Origin: Thiobacillus sp.
GTDB taxonomy: Bacteria > Pseudomonadota > Gammaproteobacteria > Burkholderiales > Thiobacillaceae
Direction: 5' to 3'
Assembly (NCBI GenBank): GCA_030692355.1
Contig: JAUYCF010000047.1
Location: 1 to 64,000, forward strand
Length of the DNA: 64,000 nucleotides
Shown here: positions 46,977 through 56,621 of the stretch, piece after piece
How the letters are laid out: each line of letters opens with the position of its first letter
How positions within the stretch are numbered: position 1 is the first letter of the stretch
Translations under genes and position numbers: made by a program
Notes under the pieces: generated by a model
Told to the model about the DNA's origin: nothing
What the model saw: the letters and a program-made list of their open reading frames with translations, nothing else
The model's database searches: none

Positions 46977-48014
46977 ATGCCGCATCGCGTCACCATCCAG
47001 CCCAGCGGGCACCAGTTCAGCGTCGAGGATGACGAAACCATTCTCGAGGCCGCGCTGCGCGAGGGCCACGCGCTACCCTACGGCTGCCGCAACGGGGCCT
47101 GCGGGGCCTGCAAGGGCCGCGTGCTGTCCGGCCAGGTCGATTGCGGCGAGCATTCTCCCGCCGCGCTGAAGGACGAGGAAAAGGCGCAGGGACGCGCATT
47201 GTTCTGCCGCGCCAAACCGCTGTCCGACCTCACCATCGAAGCCAGGGAAATCGGCGCCGCCAGGGACATCGTGGTGAAGACGCTGCCGTGCCGGGTGGAA
47301 AAACTGGAGAAGCGCGCCGACGACGTGATGCTGATGAAGATCAAGCTGCCGGCCAGCGAGCGTCTGCAGTTTCTTGCCGGCCAGTACATCGATTTCCAGC
47401 TGAAGGACGCCAAGGTGCGCAGCTTTTCGCTCGCCAATCCGCCGCACGACGACGCGCTGCTGGAACTTCACATCCGCCACGTGCCGGGGGGGCTGTTCAC
47501 CGACCAGGTGTTTTCCACGTTGAAGGAACGCGACATCCTGCGCCTGAAAGGCCCGCTCGGCAGTTTCTTCATCCGCGACGATTCCGACAAGCCGATGATC
47601 TTCATCGCCGGAGGCACCGGCTTTGCGCCGATCAAGAGCATGCTGGAGCACGCCTTTGCCGAACAGACCGGGCGCGAACTGGTGCTGTACTGGGGGGCGC
47701 GTTCGCTGAAGGATCTGTACATGGCCGAACTGCCGCGGCAGTGGATGGCCGAACATCCGAATTTCAGCTTCATCCCGGTGCTGTCCAACCCGCAACCGGG
47801 CGATGCGTGGCAGGGACGCACCGGCTTCGTGCACCAGACGGTGCTGGCCGACTTTGCCGATTTGTCGGGCTATCAGGTATACGCCTGCGGCGCACCCGTC
47901 ATGGTCGACACAGCGCGCGACAGCTTCGTGAAAATGCGCAATCTACCCGAAGACGAGTTCTTCGCCGACCTCTTCGTCTACGCGGCGGACGCCGAGACCG
48001 CACCCGCCGGCTGA
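46977..48014 (+). CDS. Ferredoxin-domain NAD(P)H reductase (AscD/CDP-glucoseen reductase-like)
   Basis: A 345-residue flavoprotein with three parts: an N-terminal plant-type [2Fe-2S] domain (YGCRNGACGACKG plus a distal LFC), an FAD domain (RSFSLANPPHDD) and an NAD domain (FIAGGTGFAPIKSMLEHA ... VYACGAPVMVDTARDSF). Such proteins are annotated as CDP-6-deoxy-delta-3,4-glucoseen reductase, but in betaproteobacteria they usually lie outside sugar clusters, as here, and serve as general electron suppliers for oxygenases or reductases. The partner is unknown. Confidence 0.88.
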   Translation: MPHRVTIQPSGHQFSVEDDETILEAALREGHALPYGCRNGACGACKGRVLSGQVDCGEHSPAALKDEEKAQGRALFCRAKPLSDLTIEAREIGAARDIVVKTLPCRVEKLEKRADDVMLMKIKLPASERLQFLAGQYIDFQLKDAKVRSFSLANPPHDDALLELHIRHVPGGLFTDQVFSTLKERDILRLKGPLGSFFIRDDSDKPMIFIAGGTGFAPIKSMLEHAFAEQTGRELVLYWGARSLKDLYMAELPRQWMAEHPNFSFIPVLSNPQPGDAWQGRTGFVHQTVLADFADLSGYQVYACGAPVMVDTARDSFVKMRNLPEDEFFADLFVYAADAETAPAG

Positions 48015-48071
48015 CGACCCGCCTGGCTTACGGACCCGGCGTGGAGCCGGCAACGGCCATGCGCCAAGGGC

Positions 48072-49244
48072 CTACTGCGCGCGGCACAGCGCCAGCGCCT
48101 TTTGGTAATGCCGGCAGGCTTCGCCCGGCTGTTCGCTCTGGGTCTTGAGTTCAGCCATGCGGATGTGGCCTTCGGCGCTGGGCGCGATGGCGAGGCTGGC
48201 TTCCAGATAGCTCTGCGCCTTGCCCCACAATTCCTGCACGCTGCACAACTGCGCCAGCGTCAGCAGCAACCGGGCGTCGCGCGGATAGACGTGCAGCCAT
48301 TTCTCGGCCTGCTCGATCTGCCGCGCCGGGCTGCTGCCGCGCACTTCGCCGTACAAGGCCGCCAAGTCTTCGTGCCACTCGCGGTTGAGCGCGGCTTCCA
48401 GCACGTCGAGCGCGGTGTCGTGGCCGCCGCGCTGCATGAAGGCGCGCGCGGCGGCGCGCGCCACCCAGGGATCGACCTTGAAATCGGCCGGGATCTTCTT
48501 CCAGTATTCCAGCAGGCCATGGTCGTCTTCGGCGCGGCGCTTGAGGTTTTCGGCATAGGCCATGCGGCGCATCTGGGCGGCGACGCCGGACTCCAGCGCG
48601 TTGCCGCGCATCAGCGCGTCGAGCAACTTGTCGACTTCGTCCCACTGCCCGGTCATCTGGCGCGCCTTGAGTTCGAGCCGCAACAGCGCGGTGTGCTGCG
48701 GCGCGATCGCCTTGGCCCGATTGATCGCCGCCAGTGCCGCCGCCGCATCCTTGACGTCGAGGCGCGCCTCGGCTTCGAACAGCTGCGCGGCAAGTTCGGC
48801 GCCGTGCTCGGCAGCCTCCTGAAGATGGCGCTCGCGCTGCGGCACGGCACGCATTTCCTGCGCGGCGCGCGCCGCCAGCACGCGCGCCACCCCGACCCGG
48901 GTGTCGTCGCCCTGCCACTGCCCGAGCGATTGCTCGGCGTCCTGATAGCGGTATTCGGTATACGCCTTGAGGCCGCCGACAAAGTTTTCATCCCGCTTTC
49001 TGGCAGCCCGGCGCGCGCGCTGTTCGCGCACGATGCCGGGCAGATTGAGGGTGAGCATGGCGAGGCGCAGCAGCACGATCCCCCCCACCACCAGCCCGAC
49101 CAGCAGCAGCACGAAGCTGATGAAGGAAATCTCCAACCGCCACGGCGGATAGACCAGCACCACATAGCCGGGGTCGTAGCGCCCGGCCATCGCCAGCGCG
49201 ATGGCCAGCACCGCGACGATGATCAGCGAGATCAGCCAGCGCAT
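48072..49244 (-). CDS. hemY: HemY-like membrane TPR protein
   Basis: A 390-residue protein with two N-terminal membrane segments (LISLIIVAVLAIALAMAG and FISFVLLLVGLVVGGIVLLRLA), then TPR helices (for example AEQSLGQWQGDD, HLQEAAEHGAELAAQLFEAEARL, AQSYLEASLAIAPSAEGHIRMAELK). This is the proteobacterial HemY of the hemCDXY operon, distinct from protoporphyrinogen oxidase of the same name; its role is unclear. It shares one base with hemX. Confidence 0.9.
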   Translation of the reverse strand: MRWLISLIIVAVLAIALAMAGRYDPGYVVLVYPPWRLEISFISFVLLLVGLVVGGIVLLRLAMLTLNLPGIVREQRARRAARKRDENFVGGLKAYTEYRYQDAEQSLGQWQGDDTRVGVARVLAARAAQEMRAVPQRERHLQEAAEHGAELAAQLFEAEARLDVKDAAAALAAINRAKAIAPQHTALLRLELKARQMTGQWDEVDKLLDALMRGNALESGVAAQMRRMAYAENLKRRAEDDHGLLEYWKKIPADFKVDPWVARAAARAFMQRGGHDTALDVLEAALNREWHEDLAALYGEVRGSSPARQIEQAEKWLHVYPRDARLLLTLAQLCSVQELWGKAQSYLEASLAIAPSAEGHIRMAELKTQSEQPGEACRHYQKALALCRAQ

Positions 49245-50290
49245 CAGTGCTCCCCCTTGTACGCTTCGAGCGCGGCGAGGCTGGCGTCGATACCGGGCAG
49301 TTTCTGGGCGACCTGCAGACCGGACAGGCGCTTGATTTCCTTCAGCGCGGCGGCGACACCGGCGTCACGCGTGTTGTAGTAGCGGCTCAGCAATTCCGAC
49401 ACCGCGCGCAGATCGGTCTGGAACGCCGCCTGGTCCTGCGACATCAACGCCAGCCGTGCCGACAGCAGACGCAGGCGCAGATTCTCGCGCAGGAAGTAGG
49501 CCTGCTCGGGCGGCAGCAGCACCGCTTCGTTGCCATCGATACGGCGGATCTGCGCCAGGCGCTTCAGTTCAGTCCACAGTTCCTGGCCGATATCGCCGGC
49601 CCCGCCACGGCTGCGCGGCGCCGGCGCCGCCTCGGAAACCTGCGCGCTGGCCAAGGGCCAGCCGGCATGGCGTGCCGCGAGCGCCTCGATGCGCGCGCTC
49701 GCCCCCACCATGTCGAGCGATGGCACCGCGCGCAGATTGGCCAGGTCGACCGCAATCGCGCGGCGCAGCGCGGTGAACTGTGGCTTGTCGAGGCGCAGCA
49801 GACGATTGTCGGCGCCTTCCAGCGCAATGATCGCGGCCTTGACGTTGCCGGCCAGCTGCAACTGCTGCGCGGCGGTAAGCAGCACCTGCTCGATTTCGGC
49901 CAGCGTCCACTGGTCACGCCCCTGCGACAAGTCCTTGTAGAGCGCTTCGAGCGAAAGCTGCTGTTGCTGCGACGTCGCCATCTGACTCTCGATATGGACG
50001 ACCTTTTCGCTCACCTGTCGCATCGCGTCGTCGGCATTGCGCGCCAGCAGGCGGGTTTCGCTGACGTCCTTACCGGTTTCGGCAAGCCGGCGGCCCAGCT
50101 CGGTCTTCAGGTCGCGGATGCGTTCGCTGCTGTCGAACCACGACCAGGCCGCGGCCGCCATCGCCAGCGTGGCGATCAACAGCGCGACCAGCGCCACCGC
50201 CGAAACGTGGGAGCGCGCACCCGCCTGGGCAGGCGTGGCGGCAGGCTGCGATACGGGTTGCGGGGCGGAAGCTTCGGGGATGTCATTCAT
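49244..50290 (-). CDS. hemX: HemX (uroporphyrinogen-III C-methyltransferase-like membrane protein)
   Basis: A 348-residue protein: a Pro/Ala-rich cytoplasmic start, one membrane helix (VALVALLIATLAMAAAAWSWF), then a coiled coil (ERIRDLKTELGRRLAETGKDVSETR) and a helical HemX domain (WTLAEIEQVLLTAAQQLQLAGN). The methyltransferase name is inherited and no SAM site is seen. It lies between hemD (ATGA overlap) and hemY. Confidence 0.9.
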   Translation of the reverse strand: MNDIPEASAPQPVSQPAATPAQAGARSHVSAVALVALLIATLAMAAAAWSWFDSSERIRDLKTELGRRLAETGKDVSETRLLARNADDAMRQVSEKVVHIESQMATSQQQQLSLEALYKDLSQGRDQWTLAEIEQVLLTAAQQLQLAGNVKAAIIALEGADNRLLRLDKPQFTALRRAIAVDLANLRAVPSLDMVGASARIEALAARHAGWPLASAQVSEAAPAPRSRGGAGDIGQELWTELKRLAQIRRIDGNEAVLLPPEQAYFLRENLRLRLLSARLALMSQDQAAFQTDLRAVSELLSRYYNTRDAGVAAALKEIKRLSGLQVAQKLPGIDASLAALEAYKGEH

Positions 50291-51054
50291 GGGTGGTTCC
50301 TGAACCAGTTAACCAGGCCGTCTACCAGTCCGTCATCGCCGCCCGGCGTGGCGATGGCCTGTGCAATGCCGAGGCGACGGGCCGCCCCGGCGATTTTCTC
50401 ATGCGGCGCGAAAAGCGGCGTGCCTGCCAGCAACGGCCGGCCCGCCTCGCCCAGCAGCGCCGCCAGATTGTGCAGCGTCTCGGCGCTGGCGACGGTCACC
50501 GCGTCGATGCCGCCCGCCTGCCAGCACGCCAGCAGCGGCGCGACATCGGCCTGCGGCCGCAGGCGCCGGTAGCATTCCATGAAATCCACCTGGGCGCCGC
50601 GCTGGCGCAGCGTCTCGGCCAGCAGCGCGCGGCCACCGACGCCGCGCACGATCGTCACCCGCTTGCCCGCCACCTCCTGCAGCTGCGGCAGCGCCAGCAG
50701 CGCTTCGCTGTCCTGGCCGTCCGGCGTGATGACGCCGCCGACACCCAGCGCTTGCAGCGCACGCGCGGTGCCGGGGCCGACGGCGAAAACCACGATAGCG
50801 TCAGGCAGCACGCCGCCCGCACGGATTGCCGCCATGCCGAATTGCGCCGCATTGGGACTGATGAAGATCGCGATGTCGGCCTCGGCCAGCCGCGCCAGCG
50901 GCACGCTCAATTCGTCCTGCGGCACCGCTTCGACAGCGAGCGCGGAAAACGCGAACGGCGTGCCGCCCGCCGCGCGGATCGCCTGCGCCAGCGCCGCCGC
51001 CTGGCGGGCGGGCCGCGTCACCAGCACCGTGCGGCCGGCCAGCAATTCGCTCAT
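50287..51054 (-). CDS. hemD: Uroporphyrinogen-III synthase
   Basis: A 255-residue HemD, which cyclises hydroxymethylbilane with inversion of ring D. The family is poorly conserved, but [40 protein letters not shown] and [11 protein letters not shown], plus [24 protein letters not shown], are typical. ATGA overlaps with both hemC and hemX show one operon. Confidence 0.92.
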   Translation of the reverse strand: MSELLAGRTVLVTRPARQAAALAQAIRAAGGTPFAFSALAVEAVPQDELSVPLARLAEADIAIFISPNAAQFGMAAIRAGGVLPDAIVVFAVGPGTARALQALGVGGVITPDGQDSEALLALPQLQEVAGKRVTIVRGVGGRALLAETLRQRGAQVDFMECYRRLRPQADVAPLLACWQAGGIDAVTVASAETLHNLAALLGEAGRPLLAGTPLFAPHEKIAGAARRLGIAQAIATPGGDDGLVDGLVNWFRNHP

Positions 51055-51971
51055 GCAGGCAGCGCGTCGAGAATGGCGCGCGCGCCCAGCGCCAGCAGTT
51101 TGTCGGCCAGCGCCTGGCCGACTGCTTCGGGATCGCCCGCGTCGCCTGTCGCAACGTCATGAATAAAGCCGCTGCCGTCCGGATTCGCCACGAAGCCGTT
51201 CAGCACCAGGCGGCCGTCCTGCAACACCGCATGCGCGCCCAGCGGCACCTGGCAGCTGCCGCCCAGCACGCGGCTGACCTGGCGCTCGGCGCGCACGCAG
51301 GCGGCGGTTTCCGGGTGGTTGAGCGTGGCAAGCATGGCCGCCACCTTGGCATTGCCGCTGCGGATCTCGATGCCGAGCGCACCCTGGCCGGCAGCGGGAA
51401 TGCTGTCTTCCACGGAAAGCAGGCTCTTGATGCGATCGCCGAGGCCGAGCCGCTTCAAGCCGGCGGCGGCGAGCAGGATCGCGTCGAACTGGCCCTCGTC
51501 GAGCTTTTTCAACCGGGTGCCGACGTTGCCGCGCAGCGGCTTCACCGTCAGGTGCGGATATCGCGCGCGCAGCTGCGCTTCGCGGCGCAGGCTGGAAGTG
51601 CCGACCACGCCGCCGGGGGGCAGGTCGGACAGGCGCCCGTATTGGTTCGACACGAAGGCATCGCGCGGGTCCTCGCGCTCGCCGATCACTGCCAGCTCGA
51701 ACCCCGGTGGCAGCTCCATCGGCACGTCCTTCATCGAATGCACCGCCAGGTCGGCCTGCCCCGCCTCCAGCGCCACTTCGAGTTCCTTGACGAAGAGGCC
51801 CTTGCCGCCGATTTTCGACAGCGTGACGTCGAGAATCTGGTCGCCGCGCGTGGTCATGCCCAGTATGCGCACCGTGCAACCGGGATGCAGCGCGGAAAGG
51901 CGGTCTCGGATATGCTCCGCCTGCCACATGGCAAGGGCACTTTCTCGGGAGGCGATGGTCAGGATATGCAT
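51051..51971 (-). CDS. hemC: Porphobilinogen deaminase (hydroxymethylbilane synthase)
   Basis: A 306-residue enzyme that links four porphobilinogens. [39 protein letters not shown] and the dipyrromethane-cofactor cysteine in [13 protein letters not shown] (about residue 240) are all present. ATG 51971 is the conserved start; no strong ribosome site is visible. It is first in the hemC-hemD-hemX-hemY operon and divergent from a thioredoxin-like gene. Confidence 0.96.
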   Translation of the reverse strand: MHILTIASRESALAMWQAEHIRDRLSALHPGCTVRILGMTTRGDQILDVTLSKIGGKGLFVKELEVALEAGQADLAVHSMKDVPMELPPGFELAVIGEREDPRDAFVSNQYGRLSDLPPGGVVGTSSLRREAQLRARYPHLTVKPLRGNVGTRLKKLDEGQFDAILLAAAGLKRLGLGDRIKSLLSVEDSIPAAGQGALGIEIRSGNAKVAAMLATLNHPETAACVRAERQVSRVLGGSCQVPLGAHAVLQDGRLVLNGFVANPDGSGFIHDVATGDAGDPEAVGQALADKLLALGARAILDALPA

Positions 51972-52064
51972 GGCGGTAAAAATGGACTGTTTGATTTGGA
52001 AAAGGATGACGCGACACTCACGACTATGACGTATCCGCACCCACCCGAAGAGACGCTATCGACA

Positions 52065-52544
52065 ATGCGACTGATCGCAATGTGGGCCTTGATTTTAGCA
52101 TGGGGCCTGACGCTGTCCGGCGCTGCCGGTGCGGCAAGCGGCCTGGTCCGCGCGAAGAATTTCCAGGCCGATGCGCGCGCTGCCGCCAAGCGCCAGACGC
52201 CCATCCTGGTGGTGTTCACCAGCCCCACCTGCTCGTATTGCGATCGCGTCAAACGCGAATACCTGGTACCGATGCACAAGGATCCAGCCTATCGCAGCCG
52301 CGTCATCATCCGCGAAGTGACCATGGGCGCCACCACCCCGCTGACCGGGTTCGACGGCGCGCCCACCACCGAAGGCGCGTTCGCCGCTGCCCACAAGGTA
52401 TTCATGGTGCCCACCGTGATGGTGTTCGACACCCACGGCGTAGCGGCCAGCGAGGCGATCGTCGGCCTGCTGATTGCGGACTACTACTTCGGCTATCTGG
52501 AAGCCGCCATCGACGAAGGCGTGCGCAAGGTGCGCGGCAACTAG
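52065..52544 (+). CDS. Periplasmic thioredoxin-fold protein
   Basis: A 159-residue protein with a signal peptide (LIAMWALILAWGLTLSGAAGA) and a thioredoxin fold. The redox motif is C-S-Y-C (TSPTCSYCDRVKREYL), followed by the cis-Pro region VFMVPTVMVFD. It resembles SoxW/thioredoxin_2-type reductants of periplasmic disulfides and might be kept reduced by DsbD. ATG 52065 directly precedes the signal peptide; ATG 52026 is also in frame. It converges on the copper operon. Confidence 0.83.
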   Translation: MRLIAMWALILAWGLTLSGAAGAASGLVRAKNFQADARAAAKRQTPILVVFTSPTCSYCDRVKREYLVPMHKDPAYRSRVIIREVTMGATTPLTGFDGAPTTEGAFAAAHKVFMVPTVMVFDTHGVAASEAIVGLLIADYYFGYLEAAIDEGVRKVRGN

Positions 52545-52568
52545 AAATTCCGCTTGTTCCAGGGGCCG

Positions 52569-52880
52569 CTATGGCGCAGCCTGAATCGCCGTCACGGTGA
52601 AAGAACCGTTGACGTCCTCGGCGCGGAATTTCACCGTGTCGCCCACCTTGATGCCGCTCAGCAACTCGGGCGACTGCACCCGGAACACCATGGTCATGGG
52701 CGGCATGTCGAGGTTGGCGATGGGGCCGTGGCGGAGCGTGATCCTGGCGTTCGCCGCGTCGATCTTGCGCACCACGCCCTCGCTCATCGCGCTGGCCTGG
52801 GCGGCGGGCGGGGTTACGGGTTCGGCGTGTAAGGGCGCGGCAACCGCCAGCGCGGCCAGCAGGGGAATCCATTTTTTCAT
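52569..52880 (-). CDS. CusF-like periplasmic copper-binding protein
   Basis: A 103-residue exported protein with the CusF-like OB fold: GVVRKIDAANARITLRHGPIANLDMPPMTMVFRV. CusF binds Cu(I) with His, two Met and a Trp; here the His (HGPI) and MTM methionines are kept, while the Trp position appears to be Met (LDMPPM). It is last in the copper operon and overlaps the cupredoxin stop by 4 bases. Confidence 0.88.
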   Translation of the reverse strand: MKKWIPLLAALAVAAPLHAEPVTPPAAQASAMSEGVVRKIDAANARITLRHGPIANLDMPPMTMVFRVQSPELLSGIKVGDTVKFRAEDVNGSFTVTAIQAAP

Positions 52881-53383
52881 TTTGCAGCTCCTTGTTTCGG
52901 GGTGACGGTGATCGTGCCGCGCATGCCGGCTTCGTAATGCCCGGCAATCAGGCAGGCGAATTCGAAGCTGCCGGCGCGGTTGAAGGTCCAGACGATTTCG
53001 CCGCTCTGGCCGGGGTCGACGTGCGCCATGTAAGCCTCGTCATGTTCCATGTTGGGAAACCTGGCCATCATGGCGGCGTGCTTCGCCAGTTCGTCTGGCG
53101 TGCCGATCACCATTTCATGCTTCATGCGGCCCGTGTGGCGGACGATGAAACGCACGGTTTCGCCTTCCTTCACGGTCAGCGTGTCAGGGGTGAAGCGCAT
53201 CGCGTCGGTCATATCGAGGATGATCGTGCGGGTGGCCTGCGCGGGCTTGCCCGCGATGCCCCAGGCGGTCTGTTCGGCAATGGCCGGCGCGGTCGCAGCG
53301 TGTTTCTTTTCGCCATGGGCATGGGCCGGCAGCGCAATCAGCGGCGTGGTCAGCAGGGCGGTCAGCAAGAGGGTTAGTTTCAT
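52877..53383 (-). CDS. Exported cupredoxin
   Basis: A 168-residue blue-copper-fold protein. A signal peptide ending LPAHAHG precedes DMTDAMRFTPDTLTVKEGETVRFIVRHTG, with copper ligands in RMKHEMVIG (His) and FACLIAGHYEAGM (Cys, His, Met). It resembles cupredoxins of copper-resistance operons. ATG 53383 is chosen for AAAGGA upstream. It probably receives or passes copper next to the multicopper oxidase. Confidence 0.88.
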   Translation of the reverse strand: MKLTLLLTALLTTPLIALPAHAHGEKKHAATAPAIAEQTAWGIAGKPAQATRTIILDMTDAMRFTPDTLTVKEGETVRFIVRHTGRMKHEMVIGTPDELAKHAAMMARFPNMEHDEAYMAHVDPGQSGEIVWTFNRAGSFEFACLIAGHYEAGMRGTITVTPKQGAAK

Positions 53384-53398
53384 CTCATATCCTTTCAT

Positions 53399-54784
53399 TC
53401 AATGACCGGCATGGCCGGTGGGTTTGCGCACGGTCACTTCAACATCGCCCGGCGCACCCTGCGGCGAGGCGGCCTGCGGCGCGCGCACCGGCTCGGCCAC
53501 GGCCTCGCCGACTTCGCGCGCCACGGTGCCGGGTGGATGCTTGTACCAGCCGGGATCGGTGTAGTCGCCGCGCTTCTGCTCGCGCCGCACCTTCATCACG
53601 GTGAACATGCCGCCCATTTCCAGCGGGCCGAACTGGCCCTGCCCCATCATCATCGGCAGCGTGTTGTCGGGCAGCGGCATTTCCATCTCGGCCATGTCGG
53701 CCATGCCGCGTTCGCCCATCACCATGTAGTCGGGAATCAGCTTGCCGATCTTGCCGGCGAGGCCCGTGTGGTCGACCCCGATCATGGTCGGCACGTCATG
53801 GCCCATCGCGTTCATCACGTGGTGGCTCTTGTGGCAGTGGAAGGCCCAATCGCCCTCCTCGTCGGCAAGAAACTCGACCTGCCGCATCTGGCCGACGGCG
53901 ATGTCGGTGGTGACTTCAGGCCAGCGCGAGCCTTTTGGCGTGGGCCCGCCGTCGGTGCCGGTGACCTCGAACTCCACCCCGTGCAGGTGGATCGGATGGT
54001 TGGTCATGGTGAGATTGCCGATGCGGATGCGCACGCGGTCGTTGAGCCGCACGTTGAGGCTGTCGATGCCGGGGAAGGCACGGCTGTTCCAGGTCCACAG
54101 GTTGAAGTCGAGCATGGTGTTGACCTGCGGCGTGGCGCTGCCGGGCTCGATGTCGTAGGCGTTGAGCAGGAAGCAGAAATCGCGGTCGACGGTCTCGATC
54201 AGCGGGTGCCTGCCCTTGGGGTGCGTCACCCAGAACCCCATCATGCCCATCGCCATCTGCGTCATTTCGTCGGCGTGCGGGTGGTACATAAACGTGCCGG
54301 GACGGCGCGCGACGAATTCGTAGACAAAGGTCTTGCCCGGCTTGATGTGCGGCTGGGTCAGCCCGCCGACGCCGTCCATGCCGTTGGGCAGGCGCTGGCC
54401 GTGCCAGTGGATGGTGGTGTGCTCGGGCAGACGGTTGGTGACGAAAATGCGCACACGGTCGCCTTCGACCACCTCGATGGTGGGGCCGGGCGACTGGCCG
54501 TTGTAGCCCCACAGATGCGCCTTCATGCCGGGGGCGATCTCGCGCACCACCGGCTCGGTAACCAGGTGGAATTCCTTCACCCCGTCCTTCATCCGCCACG
54601 GCAGCGTCCAGCCGTTCAGCGTCACCACCGGGTTGTAGGGGCGTCCGTTCGGCGGGATGAGCGGCGGCTGGGTGGCGGGCGTGCTCATGCTGGCAATTTC
54701 CGGGAGCGTTGCCAGCGCTGCCGGGCTGACGCTGGCGGCCGCAACCGCGCCGGTCAGCTTGAAAAAATCACGTCTTGAAGTCAT
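53399..54784 (-). CDS. Multicopper oxidase of copper-resistance type
   Basis: A 461-residue periplasmic oxidase with a Tat signal (SRRDFFKLTG). All four copper motifs are present: IHWHGQ, MYHPHADEM, NHPIHLHGVEF and FHCHKSHHVM. The C-terminal third adds a Met-rich segment (PLPDNTLPMMMGQGQFGPLEMGGMF), likely for Cu(I). It should oxidise Cu(I) to Cu(II). The start at 54784 has AAAGGA upstream. It is longer at the C-terminus than CueO-like laccases but lacks the large Met-rich insert of PcoA/CopA. Confidence 0.9.
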   Translation of the reverse strand: MTSRRDFFKLTGAVAAASVSPAALATLPEIASMSTPATQPPLIPPNGRPYNPVVTLNGWTLPWRMKDGVKEFHLVTEPVVREIAPGMKAHLWGYNGQSPGPTIEVVEGDRVRIFVTNRLPEHTTIHWHGQRLPNGMDGVGGLTQPHIKPGKTFVYEFVARRPGTFMYHPHADEMTQMAMGMMGFWVTHPKGRHPLIETVDRDFCFLLNAYDIEPGSATPQVNTMLDFNLWTWNSRAFPGIDSLNVRLNDRVRIRIGNLTMTNHPIHLHGVEFEVTGTDGGPTPKGSRWPEVTTDIAVGQMRQVEFLADEEGDWAFHCHKSHHVMNAMGHDVPTMIGVDHTGLAGKIGKLIPDYMVMGERGMADMAEMEMPLPDNTLPMMMGQGQFGPLEMGGMFTVMKVRREQKRGDYTDPGWYKHPPGTVAREVGEAVAEPVRAPQAASPQGAPGDVEVTVRKPTGHAGH

Positions 54785-54797
54785 GTGGGGGATCCTT

Positions 54798-56210
54798 TCA
54801 GTGCCCGCCTGCCGCTTCGGCGGGGGCGGATGAGACGGAAGTGACGGCGGTCTTGCCGGGCGTGCCGACCAGCGCCATCGCAAGGTCGGCGTCGGCCAGC
54901 CAGAAATCGCGCTGCGCTTCGATGGCGGCGTTGACCGAGACGATCTGCGAGCGCGCGTCGGCCAGCAGTTCGAACACGCCGATCAGCATGCCGTTGTAGC
55001 GCAGCAGGTTTTCCTCCGAGATGCGCTGTTTCAGCGGCACCACCTCGTCGCGCAGATGACGTGCGATGGCGTACTGACTTTGCTGCAAGGCATAGGCTTC
55101 ACGCACCTCGGAACGCGCGTTGACCGCGGTTTCACGTGCGCGCTCCAGCGCCTGGCGGTAGCGCGATTCGGCGGCCACCACCCGGGTCTGGCCCCAGTCG
55201 AACAGCGGCAACTCGAAGCTGATTTCGTAACCGCGCTGGACGGGGTCCTCGTTCGAGCTGTTGTTGCTGATGCCGAGCTCCAGCACGTTGATGAAGCGCG
55301 TGCTGCGGGTAAGGCCCAGGTTCTTCGCCAGCGCCTCGGTCTGCAGCTTGACCATCTGCAAATCCAGACGCGAGTCCATCGCCTGCTGCTCGACATCCTG
55401 CAGCGGCGACAAGGCTGGGGGAAAATCGGGCAAGCGGTCGGGCAGTTGCAGCGTGCCCGCCTGGGCCAATCCCATCAGCCGCACCAGACGCTCGCGCGTT
55501 TGCAGCTTGAGTTGTTCGGCGCGGGCGACAGCCAGCGCGGCATCCGCATAAAACGCCTGCTCGCGCGCCTGCTTCAATTTGCTCCAGTTGCCCACCTGCG
55601 CCATGCGGCGTGCCAACTCGGCGCCGGCTTCAGCCGCCTCCATCGCCTGCTGCTGATAATGCGCGGTCTGCGTCGCCGCCACTGCGGCCACCCACGCTTT
55701 GCGCGTCTCCGCCGCCAGTCGCAATACTTCCAGCACCAGTTCGCGCCGGGTCTGCTCGAACAGGCGCTGCTCGATGTCGACGCGCATCGGCAGGGTCAGC
55801 AATCGCGCCAGATTGAGGTGCAGGCTGCGCTCCCACTCCACTTCGCTGCCACGCGTGGAACGGCCGATGGAAAAGCCCGGATTCGGCAGGCGCTGCGCCG
55901 CCACCCGGTCGGCCTCGGCAATGCCGAGCGTGTTGAAGGCCGCCTGCAGGCCGGGGTTGTTCAAGAGCGCAATCTGCACCGCATCGTCGGCCGAGAGCGG
56001 CTGCGCCAGCAAGGTGTCGATGCGCGCCTGCGCCTGATTGCGGCTGGCATCATCGCGCGCCCAGACCACATCCTTCTGGATCCGCGACTGGGTAGCGGAT
56101 TGAACCGCATCGAAGCCGCCGTCCGGTGAAAAGCTCGCGCAGCCGCCCAGCAGGGCGACAGACAGCACGGCGAGCATGAGCGTGCGTGGGGTAAAAGCGG
56201 TCCTGGTCAT
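54798..56210 (-). CDS. TolC-family outer-membrane efflux lipoprotein
   Basis: A 470-residue outer-membrane channel of the CusC/CzcC type. The lipoprotein signal ends LLGGCASF. Two OEP repeats follow: NPGLQAAFNTLGIAEADRVAAQRLPNPGF, and later LELGISNNSSNEDPVQRGYEISFELPLFDWGQTRVVAAESRYRQAL. No RND pump or membrane-fusion gene is next to it in the window, so it either pairs with a pump elsewhere or serves copper export in another way. Confidence 0.9.
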   Translation of the reverse strand: MTRTAFTPRTLMLAVLSVALLGGCASFSPDGGFDAVQSATQSRIQKDVVWARDDASRNQAQARIDTLLAQPLSADDAVQIALLNNPGLQAAFNTLGIAEADRVAAQRLPNPGFSIGRSTRGSEVEWERSLHLNLARLLTLPMRVDIEQRLFEQTRRELVLEVLRLAAETRKAWVAAVAATQTAHYQQQAMEAAEAGAELARRMAQVGNWSKLKQAREQAFYADAALAVARAEQLKLQTRERLVRLMGLAQAGTLQLPDRLPDFPPALSPLQDVEQQAMDSRLDLQMVKLQTEALAKNLGLTRSTRFINVLELGISNNSSNEDPVQRGYEISFELPLFDWGQTRVVAAESRYRQALERARETAVNARSEVREAYALQQSQYAIARHLRDEVVPLKQRISEENLLRYNGMLIGVFELLADARSQIVSVNAAIEAQRDFWLADADLAMALVGTPGKTAVTSVSSAPAEAAGGH

Positions 56211-56219
56211 GGCGCCCCC

Positions 56220-56528
56220 TCAATGTCCGTGGTGGCCGTCGTGGCCCTGGTCTGCGCCACTGCCGGCAGGCTGCGATTCGCGCAGATAGGTGCGCCAGCC
56301 GCCGATTTCGCCGACCCGCTCGTTAGCCTGGCGCCAGTCCTGCAGCGGTTCGTCGCGCCAGCTTTGGTACTGTTTGAAAGGGGTGACGGCGGCCGGCTCG
56401 GCTTCGGCCCTGGCTTCGACAGCATGCGCCGAGGGCAACCCCAGCAGCCCTGCGCATGCCAGCGCCGCCGCGCCAAGGAATCGGGCGCGCGACGGCGGCG
56501 CCGTACGACGGGAAAAAACATTCAACAT
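56220..56528 (-). CDS. Small exported protein with His-rich tail, unknown function
   Basis: A 102-residue protein with a signal peptide (FLGAAALACAGLLGLPSAHA). The short mature part has KQYQSWRDEPLQDWRQANERVGEIGGWRTYLRE and a His/Gly/Asp tail (GADQGHDGHHGH) likely to bind metal. It lies 9 bases before the TolC-type gene. The tail and position argue for a copper role. No family is recognised. Confidence 0.75.
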   Translation of the reverse strand: MLNVFSRRTAPPSRARFLGAAALACAGLLGLPSAHAVEARAEAEPAAVTPFKQYQSWRDEPLQDWRQANERVGEIGGWRTYLRESQPAGSGADQGHDGHHGH

Positions 56529-56621
56529 GATGAACCTCGCAAACCACGCGGCAAACGCCGCAGTCAGAATCGGCTGACTTCAATATCAATCAGCAGGGCG
56601 CGCCGTGAGCCGGCGCGGGAT